In this document: piece after piece, positions 43,561 through 52,156 of the stretch
How the letters are laid out: each line of letters opens with the position of its first letter
How positions within the stretch are numbered: position 1 is the first letter of the stretch
NCBI RefSeq assembly: GCF_024746815.1
Contig: NZ_CP080525.1
Coordinates: forward strand, 3,404,501-3,468,500
Direction: 5' to 3'
Origin: Mesorhizobium sp. AR07
GTDB lineage: Bacteria; Pseudomonadota; Alphaproteobacteria; Rhizobiales; Rhizobiaceae
DNA: 64,000 bases
Made by a program: the position numbers and the translations under genes
Notes under the pieces: model-generated
The model's input: only the letters and a program-made list of their open reading frames with translations
Told to the model about the DNA's origin: nothing
Databases searched by the model: none

Positions 43561-44634
43561 ATGAACGTTCATTCTCCGATGAGCAGGCTTGTCCCTGATC
43601 CCGGTCAGATTCGGTTTGAAGTTCCGAACGGTATGGCGAGGCTTGAATTCTGCACCGCGATCGGACGCGCAAGTGCGGCAATCGGCGATGAAGCTTTCTA
43701 TGACAGATTGCTGGAGGTCATGGCCTCTTTGGTCGAGGCCGATCAGCTTTCCTTGGTTCGGTATTCGACTTCCGGAGCGCCGGACCTTATCATCCCGCGT
43801 GAAATCCGTGCTGAGGTTGCCGCCCCTTACGCATCCGGTCTCTACACGCTCGACCCGTTTCACGATTATTGGCGCAACGTTGGACTGCCCGCCGTCTGCA
43901 CGCTGCGTCGACTGGCGCCGGACGAAATGTGGAGGAGCCGTTATGCCCTGGAGTTCCTGCGCGCGGCCAGCATTAGTGACGAGATTGCAGTGTTTCTGCC
44001 GCCGTTAGGGGGGGCCAGTCCGACTCTGATTGTCGATCGCGCCGTCGGTGAATTCAGACCTTCGGAAGTCGCGACAATTGAGAATGCGTTCCCCTTGTTG
44101 GCCGGCCTGCACGATGCCCATTTGAAGGCCATCATCAGTCATGGCCTGGCAGCGGATGCCACTGAGAAGCCGCTACGCCTTCTTGACCGACGGGGCGACG
44201 AACTTGCTGCAAACAGTGCGTGGCGCAGGTTGGTGGCGGACCCAGGGGGCGGATTGGTGGAGGCGCTGGTTGAGCTCTCCGCCACGGGCAAGAGGACGGC
44301 ATTGCTGCCTGACGGTCGGCTTGTGGTCAGATCGGCATTGGGCGTCGATTTTGGTGCGGCGCCAGGGGGCCAATGCGACCAGGTGGAGGTTTCTGCGATG
44401 CAGGCACCCCGTGCTGATCGCAATGGCTGGCTCTCAGTCCTTACCCACCGCGAACGGCAAATCGTTGAATTGACGCTCGAAGGCCATCCGATCGCGAGCA
44501 TTGCAGACCGCCTCGGTGTCAAACGCGGAACAATCAAAAACCACCGCCTCCGCCTTTACCAGAAGCTCGACATCACCACGGAACGCGAGCTGTTTCTCAC
44601 CTATGTCCAGTACTTACGAGCGACGGGCTCTTGA
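43561..44634 (+). CDS. LuxR-family transcriptional regulator with uncharacterised N-terminal domain
   Basis: A 357-residue protein. The C-terminus has a LuxR HTH: LTHRERQIVELTLEGHPIASIADRLGVKRGTIKNHRLRLYQKL. The N-terminal about 250 residues match no receiver or autoinducer domain I recognise, but resemble the uncharacterised sensor region of other solo LuxR proteins in rhizobial catabolic clusters. ATG 43561 follows AAGGAGC. It is the most likely protein to bind the 20-bp palindromes at 42794, 46105 and 46157, as LuxR-type factors usually bind about 20-bp dyads. Confidence 0.85.
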   Translation: MNVHSPMSRLVPDPGQIRFEVPNGMARLEFCTAIGRASAAIGDEAFYDRLLEVMASLVEADQLSLVRYSTSGAPDLIIPREIRAEVAAPYASGLYTLDPFHDYWRNVGLPAVCTLRRLAPDEMWRSRYALEFLRAASISDEIAVFLPPLGGASPTLIVDRAVGEFRPSEVATIENAFPLLAGLHDAHLKAIISHGLAADATEKPLRLLDRRGDELAANSAWRRLVADPGGGLVEALVELSATGKRTALLPDGRLVVRSALGVDFGAAPGGQCDQVEVSAMQAPRADRNGWLSVLTHRERQIVELTLEGHPIASIADRLGVKRGTIKNHRLRLYQKLDITTERELFLTYVQYLRATGS

Positions 44635-44642
44635 CGGCGCCC

Positions 44643-46037
44643 TCACTCTGCCGCAGAGCGAAACTCCACATCAGCGACCCTGGGAACGGGCAGCTTGGTG
44701 CGGCCGAAGCCAAGGGAGCGGGCCCGCTTTCGGCCTCGCTTGAGCTCGCCTTCCAGCTCTGAGAAATAGATATCCTGATCGAGTTGCATCGTGTGCCGCG
44801 CCGATGCGTAGTAGCGGCTCATGTGCTTCTTCTCATCGGCAACAATGGTTCTCTTCTGCTCTTCCACGTCCGGCAGCGCATAATCGCCTGCCAGGTATGC
44901 CGCGATCCACTTTGCCTGCCGATCGGCGAGCGCGAAGAGCGTTATGCTCGGTTGAGCCAAGGCGATGAAGAAGAGGTTCGGGATCCCTGGCTTGAGGACC
45001 CGCTTGAACAGGGGAAGGCGGTTGCTCGGCGCCGAGATGAAGGTTGGGTCGAAGAAGGGAAAAGAGACCTTGTAGCCAGTGGCCCAAACGATGATGTCGA
45101 TCTTCTCGCGGCGACCGTGTTCGAAGACCACGCTATCGCCGTCGAGCTCGCTGATGCCCGGCCGAATTTCGATATCGCCCGACGCGACCAGCGTTGGAAA
45201 TGTGTCCGAGACCGAGACATGCGCTTCGAAAACGCGGTGGTCAGGCTTCGGCAACCCAAAATCTTCCATGTGACCGACCGCGAAATGGAAGATCCGGCGG
45301 CCAACCCAGCGCTGCAGAGAGAGTGGCAGCCACGGATAGAGTTTGCCCTTGTCGGCAGGCTTGCCAAGGAGGAAGCGGGGAAAGATATGCGCCCCGCGCC
45401 GCGTGCTTACAAAAAGCTTCTTTGTGATGTGGCGCGGGCTCAGTTCATTGGCGATATCCATCGCGGAATTGCCCATGCCGACGACAAGGACGCTTTTGCC
45501 CCGGAAATCAACCGGCGTAAAAGGGTCGCGATAGCCATGCGAGTGGAGTTGCATCCCGTCGAACTTGCCTGGATAGGCGGGGTCGGGCAGACGCGAATCC
45601 CAATGGTGCCCGTTGCAGACGAACAAGGCATCATATGAGCGCGTTTGGCCGTCGCCCAGGCGGATCTGCCAGGTGCCGTCGGCATCGCGGTCTGCCTTCT
45701 TCACCTCGGTGTTGAGTTTGACCTTACCGGTCAGGCCGAAGTGGTCCATGTAGGACTGCAGATACGCCAGCACCTGGGTGTGATGCAGGTAGTGGGGGGT
45801 ATCGGCCGGCATCGGAAAGTCGGCGAGTTGCAACTGCAGCTTCGAGGTATCGATATGCAGCGAGCGATAGGCCGCCGACTTCCCATTCGGGTTCTCGAAC
45901 GCCCACTGACCGCCAACACGGTCGCTCATTTCGAACCAATCGAAAGGAATGCCTCGCGCGGTAAGTGCTTTGGCTGTGACAATCCCGCTGCAGCCAGCTC
46001 CGATGATGCAGCATCTGGGAAGGGTATCTGGCTTCAT
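44643..46037 (-). CDS. Flavin-containing monooxygenase (class B, FMO/type II BVMO-like)
   Basis: A 464-residue monooxygenase with the FAD motif CCIIGAGCSGIVTA (13-18), the FMO-identifying FDGMQLHSHGY (F159, G161, H165, Y169), the NADPH motif GMGNSAMD (187-194) and WATGYKVSFPFF. The identifying motif ends in Tyr, not the Trp-Pro/Asp of classical Baeyer-Villiger enzymes, so it belongs with N/S-oxygenating FMOs or type II BVMOs. ATG 46037 follows GGGAGCC. It is convergent with luxR (8 bp apart) and divergent from the SDR operon. The gene set fits oxidation of an amine or of a ketone made by an SDR. Confidence 0.88.
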   Translation of the reverse strand: MKPDTLPRCCIIGAGCSGIVTAKALTARGIPFDWFEMSDRVGGQWAFENPNGKSAAYRSLHIDTSKLQLQLADFPMPADTPHYLHHTQVLAYLQSYMDHFGLTGKVKLNTEVKKADRDADGTWQIRLGDGQTRSYDALFVCNGHHWDSRLPDPAYPGKFDGMQLHSHGYRDPFTPVDFRGKSVLVVGMGNSAMDIANELSPRHITKKLFVSTRRGAHIFPRFLLGKPADKGKLYPWLPLSLQRWVGRRIFHFAVGHMEDFGLPKPDHRVFEAHVSVSDTFPTLVASGDIEIRPGISELDGDSVVFEHGRREKIDIIVWATGYKVSFPFFDPTFISAPSNRLPLFKRVLKPGIPNLFFIALAQPSITLFALADRQAKWIAAYLAGDYALPDVEEQKRTIVADEKKHMSRYYASARHTMQLDQDIYFSELEGELKRGRKRARSLGFGRTKLPVPRVADVEFRSAAE

Positions 46038-46104
46038 GGCAATGGCTCCCGCAAGACAAATGTGATCGTGGCGGGAACCTAGTTCAGGCATTGAGACGCC
46101 AACA

Positions 46105-46124
46105 ATGGTGCCGACGGTCACCAT
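46105..46124. promoter_or_regulatory. 20-bp palindromic box 2 (ATGGTG-N8-CACCAT)
   Basis: ATGGTGCCGACGGTCACCAT, 67 bp upstream of the FMO start. Box 3, the exact reverse complement, follows 32 bp later, so the two face each other between the divergent genes. Confidence 0.7.
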
Positions 46125-46156
46125 CCGGAAGGCTGGCCTTCGCAGGGATGCGCTCA

Positions 46157-46176
46157 ATGGTGACCGTCGGCACCAT
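46157..46176. promoter_or_regulatory. 20-bp palindromic box 3 (reverse complement of box 2)
   Basis: ATGGTGACCGTCGGCACCAT, 69 bp upstream of the SDR start at 46246. The distance from each box to its own gene is nearly the same (67-69 bp), as expected for a regulator acting on each divergent promoter. Confidence 0.7.
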
Positions 46177-46245
46177 TGGCGTGGCGGCGAGCGGTGAAAT
46201 AGCCTTGGTCATTGACGAAATCACCTCGTTTGCCGGAGCCATCTT

Positions 46246-47022
46246 ATGCCCCTCGACCACCCAGCGCCGGAGAGCACCGCCTCCCCGTTTCAGGTGCCAC
46301 CGCTGCTTGCAGGTCGGCGCGCCGTTGTCACAGGCGCTGCTCGCGGGATAGGTAAGGCGATCGCCGACGCTTTTGAACAGGCCGGCGCGACTGTTTTCCG
46401 ACTTGACATCAGATCATCTGAGACCGTGCGAGCTTGCGATATCGCGGATGAAGACTCGGTCAAACGTGCCTTGGCAGAGATAGCTGCCGAAGGCCCTATC
46501 GACGATGTCGTCCACGCCGCCGCCATCGGCGCCGTTGCATCTCTGGCTGATATGCCAGTGGCAGACTTTCGGCGCGTGCTAGACGTAAACGTCATAGGCG
46601 CCTTTCTTGTTGCGCGGGAGGGATCGCGGCATCTGCATCGCGGTGGCAACCTTGTCCTCATCGCATCACAGTATGGGCTAAGGGGGTGGCCTCTGTGGGG
46701 AGCGTATTGTGCGTCAAAGGCTGGTGTCCTGCGGCTGTCTGATGCGTTGGTGGGGGAGCTCGCGCCGCGGGGCATACGCGTCAATACGATTTCGCCTGGC
46801 AGTGTCGATACCGAGATGGTTGCGACAACGACTGCCAATGTTGCGCGCGAGGCCGGAACTGACCCGGCAACCATACGCGCCCGCTATGAAGCAGCCATCC
46901 CCATGGGCCGCTTTGCGCAACCGCGGGAGATTGCCTACGTCGCCGTGGCACTCTGCTCGGGGCTCTGCTCGTATGTGAATGGTTCCAACATTGTCGTGGA
47001 CGGAGGCGAGCTTTCTCGCTGA
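46246..47022 (+). CDS. Short-chain dehydrogenase/reductase (cluster 2)
   Basis: A 258-residue SDR with VVTGAARGIGKAIA, LDIRSSE (acidic residue suggesting NAD), HAAAIGA in place of NNAG, LIASQYGLRG, the catalytic YCASKAG and NGSNIVVDGGELSR at the end. It is the first gene of the operon with a second SDR and an SMP-30 lactonase. The unusual HAAA in the NNAG position is the only departure from the family pattern. Confidence 0.87.
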   Translation: MPLDHPAPESTASPFQVPPLLAGRRAVVTGAARGIGKAIADAFEQAGATVFRLDIRSSETVRACDIADEDSVKRALAEIAAEGPIDDVVHAAAIGAVASLADMPVADFRRVLDVNVIGAFLVAREGSRHLHRGGNLVLIASQYGLRGWPLWGAYCASKAGVLRLSDALVGELAPRGIRVNTISPGSVDTEMVATTTANVAREAGTDPATIRARYEAAIPMGRFAQPREIAYVAVALCSGLCSYVNGSNIVVDGGELSR

Positions 47023-47200
47023 GGAGCGCCCCTTGCTGCACGGCAGCAGTCACGCTAGACGCTTCTAGATTCGCAGACAGATTGGTTGCTTTTCGCACAG
47101 CCTGATGAGGTTGGCGCGGCCGATCAGAACACGACTAACGGGTATCGGTGATGCCATGTCGGGCAGCACCGGTCGTCCCGGCGCAGAAAGGGAGACGAAA

Positions 47201-47965
47201 ATGACCCAGCGGGTGATGATCACGGCGGGAGCTTCGGGCATTGGCTGGGCTATCGCAAGGGCTTTCGCCGATAGCGGGGCCAAGGTCCATATTTGTGACG
47301 TCGACGAGCGCGCGTTGCGCACCGTTGCACAGACATACCCGCAGATCGTGGGCAGAAAAGTGGACCTGGGCAATGAGACGGCGGTCGACAAGTGGTTCGA
47401 CGAAGCGCTTGGCGATCTCGGTGGGCTCGATGTTCTCATCAACAACGCTGGCACCAAAGGTCCGACCGGCCATGTCGAGGAACTCAAACTGCAAGACTGG
47501 CGAGATTGTCTGGGCATCTGTCTCGATGCGCAGTTTCTTTGCGCCAGGCGCGCCGCACCGGTCATGAAGGCTCAGTCTTCCGGCAGCATCGTCAACATTT
47601 CTTCGACCGCCGGCCTCTACGGCTATGGGCTGCGAACGCCCTATGCCGCAGCCAAATGGGCTGTCATCGGGTTCACAAAATCACTGGCTGTCGAGCTTGG
47701 TCCCCACAGCGTGCGCGCCAACACGATCTGCCCGGGCTCCGTCAATGGCGCGCGCATGCAGCAAGTTATCAAGGCCGAGGCCGAGAGCCGCGGGGTCGCG
47801 ATCGAGCTCGTCCAGGAGGAATATGTCCAATCCCAGTCCATCAAACGCTTCGTGGAACCCGAGGAGATTGCGGATATGTGTCTCTTCCTGGCGTCACCGG
47901 CCGCAAAAATGGTGACGGGCCAGGCCATAGCGGTCGACGGCCACACCGAGACATTTCACATTTAG
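47201..47965 (+). CDS. Short-chain dehydrogenase/reductase (cluster 2)
   Basis: A 254-residue SDR with MITAGASGIGWAIARAFADS (Ala-Gly-Ala for Thr-Gly-x), CDVDERAL, NNAGTKGPTG, NISSTAGLYG and the catalytic YAAAK. The C-terminal region around VQEEYVQSQSIKRFVEPEEIADM is typical of 2-keto-3-deoxy-sugar or 3-ketoacyl-type SDRs. ATG 47201 follows AAAGGGAGA. It lies 178 bp after the first SDR and 27 bp before the lactonase gene. Confidence 0.88.
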   Translation: MTQRVMITAGASGIGWAIARAFADSGAKVHICDVDERALRTVAQTYPQIVGRKVDLGNETAVDKWFDEALGDLGGLDVLINNAGTKGPTGHVEELKLQDWRDCLGICLDAQFLCARRAAPVMKAQSSGSIVNISSTAGLYGYGLRTPYAAAKWAVIGFTKSLAVELGPHSVRANTICPGSVNGARMQQVIKAEAESRGVAIELVQEEYVQSQSIKRFVEPEEIADMCLFLASPAAKMVTGQAIAVDGHTETFHI

Positions 47966-47992
47966 CGCAGCGCCAGGGCCAAAGGATAGACA

Positions 47993-48877
47993 ATGCCGGT
48001 GGACACCGCTGATTGGAGAATCTGCACTTCAACGCGTGACCGTCTGGGTGAGAGTATTTTATGGCACCCGGTCGAGCAGTCGCTCTATTGGATCGACTTC
48101 TATGGCCCTACCGTTCATCGCCAAAGACGGGGTAGCGGCGTTGTCGAGAATTGGAAACTGGATTTCGCCGAGACGATGGGATCGCTTGTCCTGACGGACA
48201 AGGGCCTCCTTCTTGCGATGGATCACGGGCTTCATCTTCTCAACACAGATACTGGGAAGACAAGATTCTTTGCTGACCCCAAAAACGGCCAAATGAATCT
48301 CGTCTACAATGACGGTAAGGTTGACCGCGCGGGGCGCTACTGGATCGGGACCTATGACGTGTCTGAAAGAGATCCAAAGGCGCTCTTCTTTCGCAAGACC
48401 CCGGACGACGGCTGGGTCGTTGGCGACGAAGGCTTTGTGATATGCAATGGCCCTGCCTTCTCGCCAGACAATCGCAAGCTTTATTTCAGCGACACCGTCG
48501 CTCATCGCATCCTTTCCTATGACCTGGATGAGCATGGATCGATATCGGGCCGCCGCGTGTTCTTCACTTTTGCAACCAGGGACGGGATGCCCGACGGACT
48601 GGCCGTCGACAGCGCTGGCAACGTGTGGTGCGCACTCTATGGCGGCAGCAAGGTCGCGTGCATTGACGCTCGGGGGACGCTTCGAAGGTCGCTTTATTTG
48701 CCGGCCACTTTCGTTACAAGTCTCTGCTTCGGCGGGCCAGAATTGAAGACGCTGTATGTGACGACGGGTTGGAACAGCAGCACGACGGAAGCAAACAAGG
48801 CAGACGACGTCGGCGGCGCGGTCTTCATGCGGCCAGTCGATATTCCAGGTATGCCAGAGCCCATCATCACGCTTTAG
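47993..48877 (+). CDS. SMP-30/gluconolactonase/LRE family lactonase
   Basis: A 294-residue beta-propeller lactonase with the family's metal ligands in order: Glu in RLGESILWHPVEQSLYWIDF, Asn in CNGPAFSPDNRKLYFSDT, and Asp in DGLAVDSAGNVWCALYGG. The family uses a divalent metal to hydrolyse lactones. With SDRs and an FMO/BVMO-like enzyme in the same locus it suggests an alcohol-ketone-lactone-acid route. Last gene of the cluster 2 right-hand operon. The 308 bp that follow to the tRNA hold no gene I can support. Confidence 0.88.
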   Translation: MPVDTADWRICTSTRDRLGESILWHPVEQSLYWIDFYGPTVHRQRRGSGVVENWKLDFAETMGSLVLTDKGLLLAMDHGLHLLNTDTGKTRFFADPKNGQMNLVYNDGKVDRAGRYWIGTYDVSERDPKALFFRKTPDDGWVVGDEGFVICNGPAFSPDNRKLYFSDTVAHRILSYDLDEHGSISGRRVFFTFATRDGMPDGLAVDSAGNVWCALYGGSKVACIDARGTLRRSLYLPATFVTSLCFGGPELKTLYVTTGWNSSTTEANKADDVGGAVFMRPVDIPGMPEPIITL

Positions 48878-49185
48878 GATGGGAAATGTAGATCATGCCG
48901 GGTTCGGACGACGGCTCGTGAGTTGTCATCGTCAGCATGTCGACACTTGCTGCCCCGGCCGACGATGTCCGTGGTCACACCTGGAAGTGTCAGTGGTGCC
49001 GATGGTCGGCGCAGTCTGAGACGTCAAACGTATCCAGATCGGGGGATTGGCGATAGCCGCCGGCAAAATGCGCCCCGATCGCAGGATATTCCCGAGTATC
49101 CTGGTAAAGGTGGGTGGGGGACACGATTCGAACGCTGGTGCGACAGTGAAATGATCGCCGTTCTCAAAGTTCGTTGGCCGATAGT

Positions 49186-49270
49186 TGGTGCGGGTGGTCG
49201 GGCTCGAACCGACACTCCTTTCGGAACTGGATTTTGAATCCAGCGCGTCTACCAGTTTCACCACACCCGC
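49186..49270 (-). tRNA. tRNA-Leu (CAA), copy B, with encoded CCA
   Basis: Identical in all 85 bases to copy A at 22382-22466, including the CAA anticodon and encoded CCA. Confidence 0.93.
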
Positions 49271-49314
49271 AAATACTAACTCATTGATCTCTCAACGCTC
49301 TCATGCTGCACCTA
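49186..49314. repeat. Direct repeat B of the 27-kb island boundary
   Basis: 129 bp: the tRNA and 44 bp of its 5' flank (TACTAACTCATTGATCTCT…CGCTCTCATGCTGCACCTA), matching 22382-22511 with only a few changes. The match ends at GCACCTA in both copies. Confidence 0.85.
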
Positions 49315-49410
49315 GGCAAAAGCCGAAAGAGCGAGAATTGAGAAGCGGCATACTCCTAACTTATGGAAACACATCGGTATTACGCTACGTGCGGAAGGTA
49401 GACGCAACCT

Positions 49411-49451
49411 GATTTTGAGTCGAGCGCGTCTACCAATTCCGCCATAGGGGC
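49411..49451 (-). pseudogene. 5' half of a different tRNA-Leu (integration scar)
   Basis: The minus strand reads GCCCCTATGGCGGAATTGG followed by TAGACGCGCTCGACTCAAAATC: acceptor 5' strand, D-arm, and anticodon stem and loop of a tRNA-Leu with CAA anticodon. It then breaks off at the anticodon stem and continues with unrelated AGGTTGCG. Its sequence differs from the two complete tRNAs in the window. Breakage at the anticodon region is a common integrase crossover point. Confidence 0.75.
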
Positions 49452-49618
49452 TCAGGCCAGGAGGCCTGGATGGGCGCGGACTATACGGTCGGAGGCCTGT
49501 TCGTCAACTGGCCAAAGCGACGACACCACGCTTTCCTGAAATTCGCTTTCCGATTTCGGCAGCAGCGCTGAACAGCCTGCGGGCAGACGAAACTGCTCGA
49601 TGCCACTCCGCCGATCGA

Positions 49619-50821
49619 TCAAGATGTTGGCGCTGAGGCCGCGGCAATGCCACCTCTGCCATTCTGGCGCCCAACCTTGAGACCGAAGACCAGACGCAGA
49701 ACCGCGGAGCGCGCGGCGATTGCGGCGATCGCCAGGCTTGTTGCGAACGACAGGGTTGCCACCGTCGCATATTTGAGGAACGGCGCGTCGACCCAGCCTA
49801 GCAACCAGAAGCCGATGAGCACGATCACCGTCTGGTGGACGATGTAGAACGGCATGGCAATTGCGCCGAAGCGGGTGAGGAACGGCAGCGGCCGCCAGAG
49901 ATAGGCGCTGCCATAGCCAATCAGAGCGACCAGGCACGTCCACTCCGCCACCGTCCGCAGGGCGAGGCCGGTGCCGAGCGGCGGCACGAAGGGCATCATT
50001 CCAAAGCGTAGGGCTAGCCAGCCAGCCGACAGGATGGCGCCCGCCAGCACCCATGTCCGGCGGTGGCATCGGGCGGCAACGGTCAGGTTGGGGCACGCCA
50101 TGGCAAAGGCGCCAGCCAGCAACAACCACATATAGTGGAAATTGTTCGCCCAGTCGTCGATGAGAGCGTGAGTGCTTGGGAAAGAGGGGCGAAGCGTCAG
50201 CTCGATGAGCAGAAGCGGCAGCCCCAATGCCGCCAGCACCGCGCTCCCGGCGACAGGCGACAGCAGGATTCGCTGCCTTTGCATGGTCCAGCGCAGAAGC
50301 AGCAACGGCGGCAGGAGCAATATCGAGAATACGAAGAGATAGGCCAGGAACCAAAGATGGTGCCAGCTGAAATTTCCGTGGGGGTAGCAGCACGATGTGA
50401 AGAAGCTGGGATAGAAGGCTAGAAAGCTGCCGCTGAAATCGACAGGGCTGGTGCGCAGGGCAACGAGGGGCGAGATCCGCTCCACATAAACTTGCGGCGG
50501 TACGACGATGATCATGCCAAGAAGCAACGGCACGAACAGGCGCTGGAAACGCTCGCTCAGGAAGCGGCGCGCGCTTCGTGCGCCCAGGCTTGCATACGCG
50601 CTCATACCGGCCAGGAGGAACAAGAGCGGCATTCCAACGATGTTGAAAACGGCGACGAGCACATCGGCGGCAATGAAGGTCTGCGCATTCTTGATATGCC
50701 AGTCCTCGCTGTCGAACAGCCGGGCCGAGTGGAACAGGATGAGCGCAAGGACGACGAGCGCCCTCAGGTGGTCGATGAAGAGTTCGCGGTGCGGGTAAGC
50801 GCTTGACGCTGGAGACGACAT
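49619..50821 (-). CDS. Membrane acyltransferase (acyltransferase 3 / OpgC-like family)
   Basis: A 400-residue protein with about ten membrane helices, starting with the acyltransferase 3 motif ELFIDHLRALVVLALILFHS (the RAxxxxxVxxxH pattern) and containing HHLWFLAYLFVFSILLLPPL and RFGAIAMPFYIVHQTVIVLI. Such enzymes acylate sugars or other extracytoplasmic molecules. It is divergent from the LytTR regulator gene (147 bp between). First gene of the core genome after the tRNA scar. Confidence 0.85.
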   Translation of the reverse strand: MSSPASSAYPHRELFIDHLRALVVLALILFHSARLFDSEDWHIKNAQTFIAADVLVAVFNIVGMPLLFLLAGMSAYASLGARSARRFLSERFQRLFVPLLLGMIIVVPPQVYVERISPLVALRTSPVDFSGSFLAFYPSFFTSCCYPHGNFSWHHLWFLAYLFVFSILLLPPLLLLRWTMQRQRILLSPVAGSAVLAALGLPLLLIELTLRPSFPSTHALIDDWANNFHYMWLLLAGAFAMACPNLTVAARCHRRTWVLAGAILSAGWLALRFGMMPFVPPLGTGLALRTVAEWTCLVALIGYGSAYLWRPLPFLTRFGAIAMPFYIVHQTVIVLIGFWLLGWVDAPFLKYATVATLSFATSLAIAAIAARSAVLRLVFGLKVGRQNGRGGIAAASAPTS

Positions 50822-50968
50822 CCTCTGTTCCCGTGATAGATTGGCGATGCGGTCGGTCTAGAGACGTCCGTGCCGCATTGCAGCCGCCATGTGACGAGCG
50901 GCGGATGGGTGGTGCAGGCGGCGACAAGCCGTGGCATCGGAGGGCCGATCGGCGGCGGTGGAGGACAA

Positions 50969-51838
50969 ATGGCGGACATGCCGCGGGCGGATAAGGGGCA
51001 GGATCTGGAACGCCGCGTCCTGCGTCGCATCTTCTGGCCGGCTTCGGTCAGCCTCGCCGGCGTGGCCATGATCAACGTGATGACGCTGCTTACGGAGGCA
51101 CAGCGCGCAGGGACTCCGCTCGATGCCGGCATTCCCCTGGTTCTGGAATTCTCCAGCGTATCGGTACTCTTGGTACTAATTCCTCTGATGAGCGTCTTCA
51201 TGCGCATGGTGCCATTGCAGCCTTCGCGATGGCTCGTTGCTCTGCCGCTTTATCTGGGCATGAGCATTGCCTTCTCCGCTCTGCATGTGCTCGGCATGGT
51301 GACACTGCGCAAAGCACTCTTCTGGGTCTTCTGGGGCCGTTCCTACATCTTCTTCAGGGCGCCGTTGACCGATTTTCTCTATGAATACCGCAAGGACCTG
51401 CTGTCTTTCTCGGTCATCGTGGTGATCTGCCACCTGGTGCGGCGGCTTGAGGAAAAACGGCGCGAACCGACGGCCGCCGGGGTGCAGTCACATCCGGCGG
51501 GCCGTCTGGCGTTGAGGTCGGGCAGTCGCACCGTCTGGGTGGATGCCGCTACCTTCGAATGGGCCAGCGCTGCGGGCAACTATGTCGAATTCCATGGCGG
51601 CGGCTCACATCTCCTGCGCATGACACTTCTGGGGCTGGAGGATCTGCTCACACGGTCTGGAGTGGATGTGGTTCGGGTGCATCGCTCTCGCATCGTCAAT
51701 CGCGCCAAGGTGCGTGAAGTGCTGCCCACGCGCGATGGCGACTTCGTGGTGCGTCTGCTGAGCGGCGCTGAAGTGCGCGGCTCCAGACGTTATCGCGAAA
51801 TCCTGGCAGTCGACGCAAGCGGCGATAGTTGCCCCTAG
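50969..51838 (+). CDS. Membrane-anchored LytTR-family regulator
   Basis: A 289-residue protein. Four predicted helices occupy about residues 20-160 (SLAGVAMINVMTLL, VSVLLVLIPLMSVFM, WLVALPLYLGMSIAFSALHV, LLSFSVIVVICHLV). A C-terminal LytTR DNA-binding domain follows (about 195-285), with the hallmark VVRVHRSRIVNRAKVREV. ATG 50969 is preceded by GGAGGAC. This pairing with a divergent acyltransferase gene is common and suggests it controls that gene. Confidence 0.88.
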   Translation: MADMPRADKGQDLERRVLRRIFWPASVSLAGVAMINVMTLLTEAQRAGTPLDAGIPLVLEFSSVSVLLVLIPLMSVFMRMVPLQPSRWLVALPLYLGMSIAFSALHVLGMVTLRKALFWVFWGRSYIFFRAPLTDFLYEYRKDLLSFSVIVVICHLVRRLEEKRREPTAAGVQSHPAGRLALRSGSRTVWVDAATFEWASAAGNYVEFHGGGSHLLRMTLLGLEDLLTRSGVDVVRVHRSRIVNRAKVREVLPTRDGDFVVRLLSGAEVRGSRRYREILAVDASGDSCP

Positions 51839-51963
51839 AGCAATCCCAGGAAAGTGTGAAACGGTTTTCCCGGGGAAAAGCGCGTAGCGCTTCCCTTAGG
51901 GAATTGCGACAAAACAAAGAGATAGAGCGGTTCGGCGTTTCCGTGAAACGATGAACCGCTCCA
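51836..51963. repeat. Rhizobial interspersed repeat, copy 1
   Basis: TAGAGCAATCCCAGGAAAGTGTGAAACGGTTTTCCCGGG-type sequence with GCGCGTAGCGCTTCCC and AATTGCG.CAAAACAAA. The same element in opposite orientation lies at 63322-63412. It ends with a second AGAGCGGTTC...GAACCGCTC hairpin. It fills the intergenic space downstream of the LytTR gene. Confidence 0.75.
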
Positions 51964-52156
51964 GATGCGACAACGGGTCGGACCCTGTTCGTCAACTGGC
52001 CAATTGCCGACGGTCGCGGATGCGACCAAACTTCACCTTTCGATTTCGTGACGGCGCTGCCATTGTGCAGCGCGGAAAATCTTTCTAGACAGGCGGCGCA
52101 TCAAAGTGCGGCGCGTCTGACGGGATGGATGGCGCGCTTTGGGTCTTGTTTGTGCA

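Noticed and set aside
49100..49145. A T-loop-like ACACGATTCGAACGC, which could suggest another tRNA 3' end
   Set aside because: The stem around the TTCGAAT loop does not pair over five bases and no acceptor or anticodon arm can be fitted.
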